Below, piece after piece: positions 1 to 8,974 of a DNA stretch of 64,000 nucleotides. This DNA is from Gammaproteobacteria bacterium. Its GTDB lineage: Bacteria > Pseudomonadota > Gammaproteobacteria > SZUA-152. Both the position numbers and the translations under genes were made by a program. Location of the stretch: contig JAADGF010000049.1 in assembly GCA_013152545.1 (NCBI GenBank), positions 1 through 64,000 of the forward strand, read 5' to 3'. Under the pieces are notes generated by a model. That model did not search any database and had not been told where the DNA came from. It was given only the letters and a program-made list of their open reading frames with translations. Positions within the stretch are counted from its first letter, which is position 1, and each line of letters begins with the position of its first letter.

Positions 1-2220
1 TGCTGGGGTGGTAAAGGTTTGGTTGCCACTGACGCCTGTTAGTGTTGCAGTATCGGTGCCGCTGATTTGGAAATGATACAAGGTTTCAGGGCTCAGGCCA
101 GCCAGTACCAGGCTGTGATTGGTGGTTAATGTCGCATCATTGATTAAGTTGCCATAAGTGTTGTCCAAGCCATACTCGATGATGGAGTCCGTTGGTTTAT
201 CAGTTGTCCAGGTGATGGATGCAAGAGTGTCGTTGGCATTGACGTTAATATTACTGATGATGGGTGGATTTTCAGGAATATTATTTTCTATGGGGGTGAC
301 ATTTACTGTTCCAAAGCTCGCGTCAACGTGATGTGCCAGCAATAGTAGGGAGCCATTCTGTGGGTCCGATGTGCTTTCTTGTGACTCCAAGTCCCACGAC
401 GCCGGTTCCGGAGTGCCTTGTTCCCACACTTTAAGGCGATACCAGCTACCTTGGCCGTTGGGGGTTTCAACCCGCATTTTATAAAGATAGGTTGTGCCAA
501 TCGTCAGTTTTTTACCGCTATTATCGGCATCAATAATACTGCCGTCGCCTCCGAGCATTCGCAGTTTATCCGTGCCAGGACCCGTAGGTTCATAGCGATA
601 CCACCCTAACGCACCCATAGGCCACCAACCCCAACGGGGTTGACTGGTATCCCAGGCATAGTGACCAGGCCAGCGCAACAGTAAGCCAATGCCCGGTCTG
701 CTGGCATTTTCGTCTACTGCATGGATTGTAATGGGCACTACTATTTCGTAATCGCTCCAGTTTAGATCACCAATGGCAATGAGTCGGTCATAACCTATCT
801 CTGACGTTCGGATCGTAGTTCCTTCAAGCGACCATTTGCCATCAACCACTTGAGCGACGTCTTGAATATTGCTGACTGTATTCCAGTTTATCGAATACGG
901 TAATGGCCAGTTGTTGTTTGTGTTGAAGGTAAGGTTGATTGTTGTTAGTGAACTATTACCGAGGGTATCTTCGGCGAGAATGTCAATGGTATTGGCGCCC
1001 GAGTTGAGAGTTGTGTAATCGATCTCTATATTGAAATCGCCAAATCGTTGCAGTCGCCGATTATCGGGACCTAAGGTTAATGGTAAAAAAGCGGCGCCGT
1101 TAAGTGAATATTGCAATGAATTTATGCCGTCTGGGTCGTTCACATTGCCCAGAATGTTTACCCAGCGCTGCGGTACACCCAAAAGACCGAAAGATTGATT
1201 GCTCCCATACCAAGCGTCGATGGTTGGGCCGGCTCCGATGCCAGCCGCAAGCGTTGCGAATTGCTGATCCTGCGATTGGTGGATATTGCCAAGACTATCT
1301 TGTACAACGATTTTTAAATGATAAAGGCTTTGTGGTGATAGTCCACTGATTGTGATGTTATGGTCTGATAGATAATCGGGAATTGTGACGCTGCCCAACT
1401 CATAGCTATTCGTTGTGCCATATTGAACAGTGGCAGAACTAAGCTCATCTGTTGAGAATTGAACAAAGAGACTGCTGTCTGTGGCGCTAATGTTTTGATT
1501 ATACACATTCGGGGCAGTATTATCCGTTATTGAACCACTGTCTTGCGGGTCTATTGGCGCTGCCGTGTTGAAAAAATAATCGAATAAAGCCGTGAATGCG
1601 GGTGGATTGGCGCCAGAATTGCCAGCAAATAACCCAACCTTTGACACCACCATAGACCTATTAAATGTTGCTACCGGAGTCCAGGTTATATTGTCATTTG
1701 AATATGAATAATGCCAAGTGTTTGACAAACGGGATACTTTGAGATAATGAGGGCTGGTTGGGTTAACGCTGTTATTAATGATAACCTGAGGAACATTGTT
1801 AACAAAGTTTGCAGCAAAAAGATACGCATTGCTTCCGTCTGTATAAATGTCAAAGCGTATAAAATTGGCGGCATCACTTTCGATCAGCATTCCTTGGATT
1901 TGGTACTGTTGCGCAGGAATCGAATCAAATTTGGTAACCAATTCGAAATCGGCGTCGGTAATATCCTGCATTAGGCGTGGAGCAAAATTTCCAGCGTTCC
2001 AGACATCATGCGATTGTCCTGCCGCTACTTGGATGCTTAGGCGGCTGGAGTCGATGCTGAATTTAGAGTCGGCGTGAGGATCGACGATAGACCAAATTGA
2101 TGTGTTAATATTATTTGAATGAAAATCATCCGAAGAAGGAGCTGACATGGCGTTTCCGTTTCCAATGGCAAGCAAAACCAATAGTGATAAAAAAGCGCAA
2201 AAATTGTAACATGAATTCAT
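1..2220 (-). CDS. Secreted multidomain lectin/FnIII-type surface protein (3' end outside window)
   Basis: The minus strand is open without a stop from an ATG at 2220 to the left edge, 740 codons, so the C-terminus is missing. The N-terminus is a signal peptide: MNSCYNFCAFLSLLVLLAIG, then an NGNA-type cleavage region. Residues about 35-195 resemble a concanavalin-A/LamG-like beta-sandwich (DUF1349 style). Residues about 230-320 resemble a fibronectin III or purple-acid-phosphatase N-domain repeat, with phrases such as VQYGTTNSYELG and LSPQSLYHLKI. A bacterial Ig-like stretch, a second sandwich rich in Trp (about 470-640) and another FnIII-like repeat (IEYGLDNTYGN) follow. The role is inferred only: an exported carbohydrate-binding or adhesive protein, possibly linked to the polysaccharide genes beside it. 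No catalytic motif is visible in the part present. Confidence 0.8.
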   Translation of the reverse strand, partial: MNSCYNFCAFLSLLVLLAIGNGNAMSAPSSDDFHSNNINTSIWSIVDPHADSKFSIDSSRLSIQVAAGQSHDVWNAGNFAPRLMQDITDADFELVTKFDSIPAQQYQIQGMLIESDAANFIRFDIYTDGSNAYLFAANFVNNVPQVIINNSVNPTSPHYLKVSRLSNTWHYSYSNDNITWTPVATFNRSMVVSKVGLFAGNSGANPPAFTALFDYFFNTAAPIDPQDSGSITDNTAPNVYNQNISATDSSLFVQFSTDELSSATVQYGTTNSYELGSVTIPDYLSDHNITISGLSPQSLYHLKIVVQDSLGNIHQSQDQQFATLAAGIGAGPTIDAWYGSNQSFGLLGVPQRWVNILGNVNDPDGINSLQYSLNGAAFLPLTLGPDNRRLQRFGDFNIEIDYTTLNSGANTIDILAEDTLGNSSLTTINLTFNTNNNWPLPYSINWNTVSNIQDVAQVVDGKWSLEGTTIRTSEIGYDRLIAIGDLNWSDYEIVVPITIHAVDENASRPGIGLLLRWPGHYAWDTSQPRWGWWPMGALGWYRYEPTGPGTDKLRMLGGDGSIIDADNSGKKLTIGTTYLYKMRVETPNGQGSWYRLKVWEQGTPEPASWDLESQESTSDPQNGSLLLLAHHVDASFGTVNVTPIENNIPENPPIISNINVNANDTLASITWTTDKPTDSIIEYGLDNTYGNLINDATLTTNHSLVLAGLSPETLYHFQISGTDTATLTGVSGNQTFTTPA

Positions 2221-2577
2221 AAAATATGCTCGATACAAGTGAAAATTTTAATAACAATAATTTTGGCCAAGATATATAATGCGCGTGGCACGCAATAATT
2301 AAACTAATTTAAGTATGCTCACTTTCAAGATAGAGCAACATCTTGACAAGACGTCCAGCCTTTATTCTCGAATGTATTGTGTAATACAAACGCTGTATGG
2401 CTCCCGGTCTACAATTGTGTTTCGGGGATTGACTTAATCTGTTAATGTTGATTTAAGCAATTTTCATGCCTATTATATTTTTTATTTATAATCAATAAGT
2501 TATATGTTTCCTTGAAATTAAATTTAGAAATTGTAAAAATCACCGACACAAATGATATCCAATTATTTATTCAAACG
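2221..2577. other. Divergent intergenic region, AT-rich
   Basis: This separates the minus-strand secreted protein from the plus-strand flippase and must hold both promoters. A TTGACA-like hexamer lies at 2343-2348, but no convincingly spaced -10 box follows. No gene is visible. Confidence 0.4.
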
Positions 2578-4080
2578 ATGACAACCATAGGTCGCCAAAT
2601 CACAACGGGCGCGGCATGGATGGTGCTTTTCAAAATACTGGAACGAAGCATAGGACTAGTTAGTACGATAATTCTCGCACGTCTTTTGCTTCCTCAAGAT
2701 TTTGGATTGATTGCGATGGCCATGTCCATAATTGCCGCATGTGAATTACTCTATGCCTTCAGTTTTGATTTAGCACTGATTCAAAAACAACAAGCAACTC
2801 AAGCGCATTATGATACGGCATGGAGTTTTAACGTGGTTTTCGGGGTGGTGAGTGCTGTGGTACTTGTGGCAATAGCGCCGTTGGCAAGTGCTTTCTATGA
2901 AGAGCAACGATTGGAATTGGTGATCTATTTTTTAGCGGTTGGAATGTTGATTACTTCGCTGCAAAATATTGGGGTAGTCGATTTTCGAAAAAAAATGGAA
3001 TTTAACAAAGAGTTTAAATGGTTGTTGAGTAAGAAAATCGTTGCTTTTATTGTAACGGTGTCGTTAGCATTTACCTTGAAAAGTTATTGGGCATTGATTG
3101 TGGGGATGTTATCTGGAAAGTTAACAGCAACAATTTTAAGCTATTACATGCATCCGTATCGACCCCGAATATCATTTGCGGCTAGCAGAGAGTTATTTGG
3201 TTTTTCAACGTGGTTGCTATTCAATAATATTTTGTTTTTTCTGAAATTACGTGCCGCAGATTTTGTTATTGGTCGTATTGCAGGTAGTAAAGCGCTAGGT
3301 TTTTTCAGCATTAGTTACGAAATCTCGAATTTGCCAACCACTGAGTTAATTGCGCCGATAAATAGGGCGGTGTTCCCCGGTTATGCCACAATGTCGAAAG
3401 ATTTACAGCAACTGCGTCAGGGATTTATAAATGTGTTAGCGATTATTATGTTTTTTGCGCTACCGATTGGTGTGGCTGTTTCGCTCACTTCGGTTTTATT
3501 TGTTCCGATTTTGTTAGGCGAAAAATGGCTGGATATAATCCCGGTAATTCAAGTGTTGGCTTTTTTTGGGGTGGTTTCGGCTATGCAAACGAATATTGGG
3601 TCTGTGTTCCTTGCATTAGGAAAACCGAAAATCATTACTTACATGGCATTGTTATATGTTGTTATTCTAATTCCGAGCTTGATCTACGCGGTGCAAAGCT
3701 GGGGAATATTAGGCGCAGCCTGGACTTATTTAGCGGTTTCAATTTTGACAATGCCATTAAGTTACCATCTGGTGCTCAAGGCGACTCATTCAAGCTGGGT
3801 TTCGATATGTTCGATATTTTGGAGGCCGGCTATTGCGTCTATTATCATGTATTTTTGCATCGCAAATTACCTATCATTATTTGGTGCTCAATCTGGAATG
3901 TTAGTTAGTCTGTTTGGCCTGCTTTCCAGCATGATAATTGGTGCTGCGTTATATGTTATAGTGACGCTGTTATTTTGGACGCTGTTTGGTAAACCATGTG
4001 GCTCGGAAAGTATTGTGTTGGAACGGTTAAGCAGCATGCGTATAAAAATGATCAGCCAATTAGCGCATCGAATAATGTAA
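2578..4080 (+). CDS. Wzx/WzxC-type polysaccharide flippase
   Basis: This 500-residue multi-pass inner-membrane protein belongs to the MOP superfamily (polysaccharide synthesis/export). Such proteins flip undecaprenyl-linked repeat units from cytoplasm to periplasm. The N-terminus (GRQITTGAAWMVLFKILERS) and the following hydrophobic block with ARLLLPQDFGLIAMA match the WzxC subgroup, and about 12-14 hydrophobic segments can be counted. The frame is open upstream to a TTG at 2512, but family members start close to the GAAW motif, so the ATG at 2578 is preferred. No strong ribosome site precedes either start. It is followed by a large hairpin and then a glycosyltransferase in the same direction, consistent with an O-antigen or exopolysaccharide locus. 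Confidence 0.85.
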   Translation: MTTIGRQITTGAAWMVLFKILERSIGLVSTIILARLLLPQDFGLIAMAMSIIAACELLYAFSFDLALIQKQQATQAHYDTAWSFNVVFGVVSAVVLVAIAPLASAFYEEQRLELVIYFLAVGMLITSLQNIGVVDFRKKMEFNKEFKWLLSKKIVAFIVTVSLAFTLKSYWALIVGMLSGKLTATILSYYMHPYRPRISFAASRELFGFSTWLLFNNILFFLKLRAADFVIGRIAGSKALGFFSISYEISNLPTTELIAPINRAVFPGYATMSKDLQQLRQGFINVLAIIMFFALPIGVAVSLTSVLFVPILLGEKWLDIIPVIQVLAFFGVVSAMQTNIGSVFLALGKPKIITYMALLYVVILIPSLIYAVQSWGILGAAWTYLAVSILTMPLSYHLVLKATHSSWVSICSIFWRPAIASIIMYFCIANYLSLFGAQSGMLVSLFGLLSSMIIGAALYVIVTLLFWTLFGKPCGSESIVLERLSSMRIKMISQLAHRIM

Positions 4081-4200
4081 ACTTTCTAGGCTTCGTTAGC
4101 TGCTCCTTTGATTGCTGCAATGATGATGTCAACACGGCTGTTTGCCTTGATGTTGAATAAACCAAAGGTAATCTGAGTCGCTGCTACCGGCTTTGATTTA

Positions 4201-4246
4201 ACGCATCCGTTGAATCGTCGTGAGAGTGACGAGTCAACGGATGTGT
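4201..4246. repeat. Long imperfect inverted repeat between flippase and glycosyltransferase
   Basis: The arms 4201-4213 (ACGCATCCGTTGA) and 4234-4246 (TCAACGGATGTGT) pair at 12 of 13 positions, and an inner CGTC/GACG pair extends the stem. No T-run follows, so a simple Rho-independent terminator is unlikely. It may be an attenuator, an mRNA-stability hairpin or a dispersed palindrome. Confidence 0.6.
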
Positions 4247-4270
4247 CAGGTTTAATAATGCAGGATTTTT

Positions 4271-5221
4271 ATGAATAAAATACCAACCGTCAGCATAGGA
4301 CTCCCTGTTTTTAACGGAGCTACGTATCTGCCTGAAGCATTGGAATCGTTACTTGCACAACGTTATGAGAGTTTTGAGTTACTCATTTCTGATAACGCTT
4401 CTAGTGATGAAACACAATCCATTTGTGAGTCGTTCGCTAGGCGGGATGCACGTATAAAATACCTCCGCCAAGCGGAAAACCTGGGTGCTGCAAAAAATTA
4501 TAATTTATTGGTGGATGCAGCTAAAGGTCGGTATTTTAAGTGGGCAGCCCACGATGATTTGTGTAAGCCAGAATATTTGAAAGCATGCGTGGCGATACTT
4601 GAGCAAAACCCCGATGTTATATTGGCTTATTCGCAAACGGAGATTATCGATGGCGAGGGTCAGCATATGCATTATTTTGATGATGGTTTGCACTTGATGT
4701 CGGATAGTGTTGTGGCTCGGTATCAACAGTTTCATGAACGATTTCGCTCGCCAGGTGAATGTAATGCGGTGTTTGGCGTTATGCGAATTGATGAATTACG
4801 GGAAACAGCACGTATTGGTAATTATCCCGCGTCCGATAAAGTCCTATTGGCTGAGTTAGCATTGCGCGGAAAATTTTATGAAGTCGAGGCTAGAATGTTC
4901 TTGCGTCGCGATCACGAGAGTACATCGCTGCGTGCTAATCCGGATTATGCGGAAAGAGCACAGTGGTTCGATCCCACTAAACGGGAGAAAATTGTGATGC
5001 CGACATGGCGTTGGTGGCGAGAATATTATGCGGCGATAACACGCAGCCCCATTGCTTTAATGCAGAGGATTGCCTGTTACCATGAGACGAACAAATGGTC
5101 CTTGTTTGCACGTAAGGAATTAGTTAATGATATTAAAAAAGCACTAAAAACATTATTGATTCGATCCAGTGTCGGCGGTAAGCTATTGCAATATTATCGT
5201 AATTTGCGCGGTGTCTCGTAG
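4271..5221 (+). CDS. Family 2 glycosyltransferase
   Basis: This is a 316-residue GT-A fold enzyme. The N-terminus (VSIGLPVFNGATYLPEALES) and LLISDNASSDET are the classic nucleotide-sugar binding signature of GT2. Asp95-Asp96 in AAHDDL is the metal-binding DxD-equivalent. There is no long membrane anchor, so it probably acts at the cytoplasmic face on a lipid-linked acceptor. The family transfers a sugar from an NDP donor during assembly of a polysaccharide repeat. Donor and acceptor cannot be read from sequence. The start is ATG at 4271. It ends about 100 bp from a convergent glycosyltransferase. Confidence 0.88.
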   Translation: MNKIPTVSIGLPVFNGATYLPEALESLLAQRYESFELLISDNASSDETQSICESFARRDARIKYLRQAENLGAAKNYNLLVDAAKGRYFKWAAHDDLCKPEYLKACVAILEQNPDVILAYSQTEIIDGEGQHMHYFDDGLHLMSDSVVARYQQFHERFRSPGECNAVFGVMRIDELRETARIGNYPASDKVLLAELALRGKFYEVEARMFLRRDHESTSLRANPDYAERAQWFDPTKREKIVMPTWRWWREYYAAITRSPIALMQRIACYHETNKWSLFARKELVNDIKKALKTLLIRSSVGGKLLQYYRNLRGVS

Positions 5222-5329
5222 GGTTTGTTGGTGTTTTTTTATCACTGCTGATAGCTTGGGCGATGCATTTTTAGGTACAACAGTGAAGATAAAATACCAA
5301 CAGACCGGTCTCGGTTAGGTTTAAGGCCG

Positions 5330-6484
5330 TTATGACAAAGTGCTGATATATTGCTCAAGGGTTTTTACTCGTTCGCTCCAGCTATTTTGTTTGGCCACTT
5401 CACACCTTTCAAGTCGATTTGATTCTTTTTCTTCCTTCAATGCCGTTATAATAGCCTCTTCCCAGTGTGTGGCATGGTTGTTAACAATTTGAACTACCTG
5501 GGAAAACTCTCTTACAGCAGGAATATCTGCGCTAATAACGGGGTTGCCACTGGCGAGATATTCGTGCAGTTTGAGGGGGTATACCGCTTGCGTCCATAGC
5601 TTGTCACTTGTGCGGTAAGCCATCAGGTTTATGTCCATATTGGTGGCATATTTTGGCAATTCTTTCGGTAATTTTTCGCCTAACAAATGAACGTTGGGCG
5701 CTTTGCGTAGTGCCACCAAACTTTTACTTGTTACTTCGTCGAGATTGGCTATTCCGCCCACCAAAACGAATTGCCAGGAATGGTTTTTTTGTGCAAGTTG
5801 TGCAATTAATGGTAAATCGACTTTTCGGTTAATATTTCCGATATAGCCGATACGAGGGTGGGGTATTGATGATAGGTCATTGGGTTCATGCCCTTTGCTG
5901 TTGTCAGGGTCGCTGAACAGTGTGTAATCGACGCCGTTGGGTAAAAAGATAACATCACGACGAGTGGTTTTTTTGTTTAAGTCGTCAACAATCGCTTGAG
6001 AGCTACCGAAGCTAAAACTAGCATGTCGCAATAAGGCATTTTCATTTTCTGTCAATCGTTCATTCCATCCTGGCGTAAGTCTAAATAGATCGTAAGCGTG
6101 ATAAATAATAAAGTCCGGTTTGAGTTGTTTTACCTGTGGCCAATAATGAGGATGAAACACATATGCCAGAATTTTTTGCGAATTGAACTGCTGTAATTTG
6201 CGCCGCCATCTTCTGGCACCAAGTCGAACCACGAATTGATCCCAAAAGGGTTTTGTAGGCCAGCTCAATAAATATTTTGGTGAGCTATCTAACAATATAT
6301 TATCGGTGGCGGCATAGGCTCCAAGAAAAGGCGCTTGCCTAAATGGTTCCTCGTTAGTTTGCCAGCGATTCCAAAGGCCATTGCTATAAATGATGTGATG
6401 ATTTTTTCCGAGCCGAGATAGTATTTGCTGGCGATTCATCCAGGGACCATTCCATGGGTTTGGTGCGAATGAGATAATCTGCAT
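5330..6484 (-). CDS. GT4/GT1-type glycosyltransferase (GT-B fold)
   Basis: This 384-residue protein has an N-terminal Rossmann lobe (MQIISFAPNPWNGPWMNRQQ) resembling TuaH-like enzymes. The C-terminal donor-binding lobe has GYIGNINRKVDLPLI, LLGEKLPKELPKY and PLKLHEYLASGNPVIS. The Glu of HEYLASG matches the conserved EX7E region of retaining GT4 enzymes. It probably transfers a sugar in the same surface-glycan pathway as its neighbours. It lies on the minus strand just after (51 bp) the 6536-7615 gene, so the two likely form one transcript. The ATG at 6484 is the only well-placed start. Confidence 0.82.
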   Translation of the reverse strand: MQIISFAPNPWNGPWMNRQQILSRLGKNHHIIYSNGLWNRWQTNEEPFRQAPFLGAYAATDNILLDSSPKYLLSWPTKPFWDQFVVRLGARRWRRKLQQFNSQKILAYVFHPHYWPQVKQLKPDFIIYHAYDLFRLTPGWNERLTENENALLRHASFSFGSSQAIVDDLNKKTTRRDVIFLPNGVDYTLFSDPDNSKGHEPNDLSSIPHPRIGYIGNINRKVDLPLIAQLAQKNHSWQFVLVGGIANLDEVTSKSLVALRKAPNVHLLGEKLPKELPKYATNMDINLMAYRTSDKLWTQAVYPLKLHEYLASGNPVISADIPAVREFSQVVQIVNNHATHWEEAIITALKEEKESNRLERCEVAKQNSWSERVKTLEQYISTLS

Positions 6485-6535
6485 GTGTTTTTAATCGATG
6501 TCCAATGAGCGAGTTTAAGGTGTACGTAGGCATCA

Positions 6536-7615
6536 TTATAATAAACATTGCCGAATGCGCGCTACTGCATCATTAATTCCCGTTGGTTTGATGTTAAACT
6601 CGAATGGTGCCTCGTCAAGTAATTTCTTTATTGCGTTGTGAAAATCTCCGGCAACGAAACTGCTGTAACTTAATAAAGTGCATTTCCCTTTTTTCTTCAG
6701 CCAGCTTGTTAAATCATGTATTTCAGGCCAATTTTTACGCTCTAGGTAGAGAACAGGTGTATTTGAGCATGCCGCTTCTACAAAACTACCATACCCAGGC
6801 TTGGTAATCAGCAGATCACTGGAGCGTACCAAATCGATAAACGGGAGGTTAAATTGCTGGATACTCATTATGTCTGGATGGCTAGCGTTCCATGTGTCCG
6901 GCACCAGCAGTATTGTATTGGGGAATCGTGGCCAGTTCGCAAACGGAATATCCAAGTCCATTCCACCGACTGAGATCAGAATTATGTCTGTATCATTTGG
7001 CCGATTTGCTTGCGATAGAATTTTTTGGCGGCAGTTTTCCCCAAGCTGGGCGATTGGGCCGATGGAAAGCATATGATGCAAGCTAGGCATTGACATGCTC
7101 GGTTTCGGCGCTAAAAAGTATTTGCTTGAGTTATAGCCGTTTTTAATTTGTGCAAGGATATTTTTTGCACCTATTTTGCCATCGAAAAAATATTTAAAAA
7201 TATCCGCCCAATTGAGGGAGCATAACCCAATGGCGGGAATGTTCGCTTTATTTGCGCCAGCTAACGCTAAATACGACACGTTAGAAAGTACAAGGTCTGC
7301 TTTTAGCCCACTGAGTACAGACGCTTCAGTGGTCACTTTCGATTCCCAATCGCGATGAAATTCTCTATAGGCTTGTAGTGATTGCTCTAAATCGATATTC
7401 AGCGCATCCATTTGAATCATGCCAACATCCATTTTTTGGTGAATAATGCTGACATCCTTACCAAATTTTTCGAATAATTTGTGTTTCGGTACTGACGTTC
7501 TTAGGGTGATTTTTAAGTTCGGGACATGGTGTTTTAATTCTTGTATAATCGGTGCCGTTTGGCCCATGTGTCCAAATCCATGGTAGGAAAGAGCGACGAC
7601 TAAGTGCGGTGACAT
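6536..7615 (-). CDS. UDP-glycosyltransferase / GT28-like protein
   Basis: This 359-residue GT-B protein has the glycine-rich N-terminal loop SYHGFGHMGQTAPIIQEL, typical of GT1/GT28 enzymes. The C-terminal motif TKPGYGSFVEAACSNTPVLY, followed by RKNWPE, matches the GT28 donor-binding region of MurG-like enzymes. It is short for a macrolide-type GT1, and the acceptor is unknown. It is first in a two-gene minus-strand unit with the GT4-like gene. An alternative role is recycling or salvage of a glycosidic compound rather than polysaccharide assembly. Confidence 0.7.
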   Translation of the reverse strand: MSPHLVVALSYHGFGHMGQTAPIIQELKHHVPNLKITLRTSVPKHKLFEKFGKDVSIIHQKMDVGMIQMDALNIDLEQSLQAYREFHRDWESKVTTEASVLSGLKADLVLSNVSYLALAGANKANIPAIGLCSLNWADIFKYFFDGKIGAKNILAQIKNGYNSSKYFLAPKPSMSMPSLHHMLSIGPIAQLGENCRQKILSQANRPNDTDIILISVGGMDLDIPFANWPRFPNTILLVPDTWNASHPDIMSIQQFNLPFIDLVRSSDLLITKPGYGSFVEAACSNTPVLYLERKNWPEIHDLTSWLKKKGKCTLLSYSSFVAGDFHNAIKKLLDEAPFEFNIKPTGINDAVARIRQCLL

Positions 7616-8199
7616 AAATTCACATCCGTTTGCTGCATAATTTCATTTTTTTGTTGATCGGGTTGACTTCTGTCGGTATGTCGATTGTTGCGCCAATTGT
7701 TGCCGCCAAGTTTTTTACAATAAGCAGTGACTAAAGATTGTTAAATTTCATTGATCAATGTTAACCTATTGAAAATAAAATGAATATAAGTATAGTGTAA
7801 AAACGTGTGCGCAGTTACGTCAATTTCCATAATTTCATGCGCCATATGTTGTTGCCTACAATAGGCAATGCGGGAGTTTTTGAATGTGAATTCCAAAACC
7901 TGGATGCCAGTGTAAGTGTTGCCTCAATAAATTAAATGTAGTGCAAGCTATTATAATGAAAGGTAAAGCAGTCAAAAATGCAAGCGCTTGGACTTGCGAA
8001 CTCAGTGCAATGTGTGGATAATTCTTTTTTATCAGCTTGACTGAACCCCATTCCATCAGAAACAGAATAATACAATTTACATATTTGTTGTCATATGCAG
8101 ACACATTAATATGTCATTTTAAAATTATCCGATGGACGTTTTAGAATTTGCGCGGTTTGTCTGATTATAAAACCATTCAATAATCATAAGGATTTCACC
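7616..8199. other. Divergent intergenic region before the CDP-sugar genes
   Basis: These 584 bp are AT-rich, with no frame that looks coding on either strand. They separate the minus-strand glycosyltransferase pair from the plus-strand nucleotide-sugar operon and presumably carry both promoters. AAGGA at about 8189-8193 is a good ribosome site for the ATG at 8200. Confidence 0.5.
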
Positions 8200-8970
8200 A
8201 TGAAAGTAGCAATTCTCGCTGGTGGCTACGGCACACGGCTTGCCGAAGAAACAGAAATCAGACCAAAACCCATGGTCGAAATTGGCGGTAAACCCATTTT
8301 GTGGCATCTTATGATGCACTACTACCATTACGGCTATAAAGATTTTGTAATCGCATTGGGTTATAAAGGTGATTACATCAAACGTTGGATGAAAGACTAT
8401 TCTGTTCTGAATGGTCATATGGTCGTAAAAATACGTTCTGGCGAAATTTCCGCACAAGAAAGACAATTGCCTGACTGGACCGTTGAACTTGTCGAAACCG
8501 GACCGAAGACGCTAACCGGCGGACGAATCAAACGTCTGCAACCCTGGGTTGGTAATGAGACGTTTATGCTTACCTGGGGCGACGGTGTTTCCGATGTTGA
8601 TTTAAATAAATTGCTAGCGTTTCACCGATCACACGGTAAGCTGGCAACAATGACTGCGGTTCGACCGCAAGCAAGATACGGTCACCTTGAATTTGATGGT
8701 GATCGAGTGATGGAGTTTAATGAAAAACCCCAAACTAGCGAAGGCTGGATTAACGGCGCTTTTTTCGTGTTGGAACCCAAAATCTTCGATTATATAGAGG
8801 GTGATGACATCATGTGGGAGCAACAGCCGCTAGAACGATTAGCGGCAGATGGCCAACTAATGGCGTACCGACATACATCATTTTGGCAATGTATGGACAC
8901 TTTGCGTGAAAAGCATTTGCTGGAAAAAATGTGGCAAAAGGGCAATCCGCCGTGGAAAACGTGGGAATAA
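8200..8970 (+). CDS. rfbF: Glucose-1-phosphate cytidylyltransferase
   Basis: This 256-residue enzyme makes CDP-glucose from CTP and glucose-1-phosphate, the entry step to CDP-linked deoxy and branched sugars. The nucleotidyltransferase loop LAGGYGTRLAEETEIRPKPM is complete, and GGKPILWHLMMHYY, WGDGVSDVDL and FNEKPQTSEGWINGAFFV match RfbF throughout. Length is normal for the family (about 257). AAGGA lies seven bases before the ATG. It begins a plus-strand run of six genes, four bases from the next. CDP-glucose 4,6-dehydratase (RfbG) and the RfbH dehydrase, the usual partners, are not in the window. Confidence 0.95.
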   Translation: MKVAILAGGYGTRLAEETEIRPKPMVEIGGKPILWHLMMHYYHYGYKDFVIALGYKGDYIKRWMKDYSVLNGHMVVKIRSGEISAQERQLPDWTVELVETGPKTLTGGRIKRLQPWVGNETFMLTWGDGVSDVDLNKLLAFHRSHGKLATMTAVRPQARYGHLEFDGDRVMEFNEKPQTSEGWINGAFFVLEPKIFDYIEGDDIMWEQQPLERLAADGQLMAYRHTSFWQCMDTLREKHLLEKMWQKGNPPWKTWE

Positions 8971-8974
8971 AATT

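Noticed and set aside
2512-2577. TTG start for the flippase
   Set aside because: The added 22 residues have no family match and no ribosome site; the ATG at 2578 fits the conserved N-terminus.
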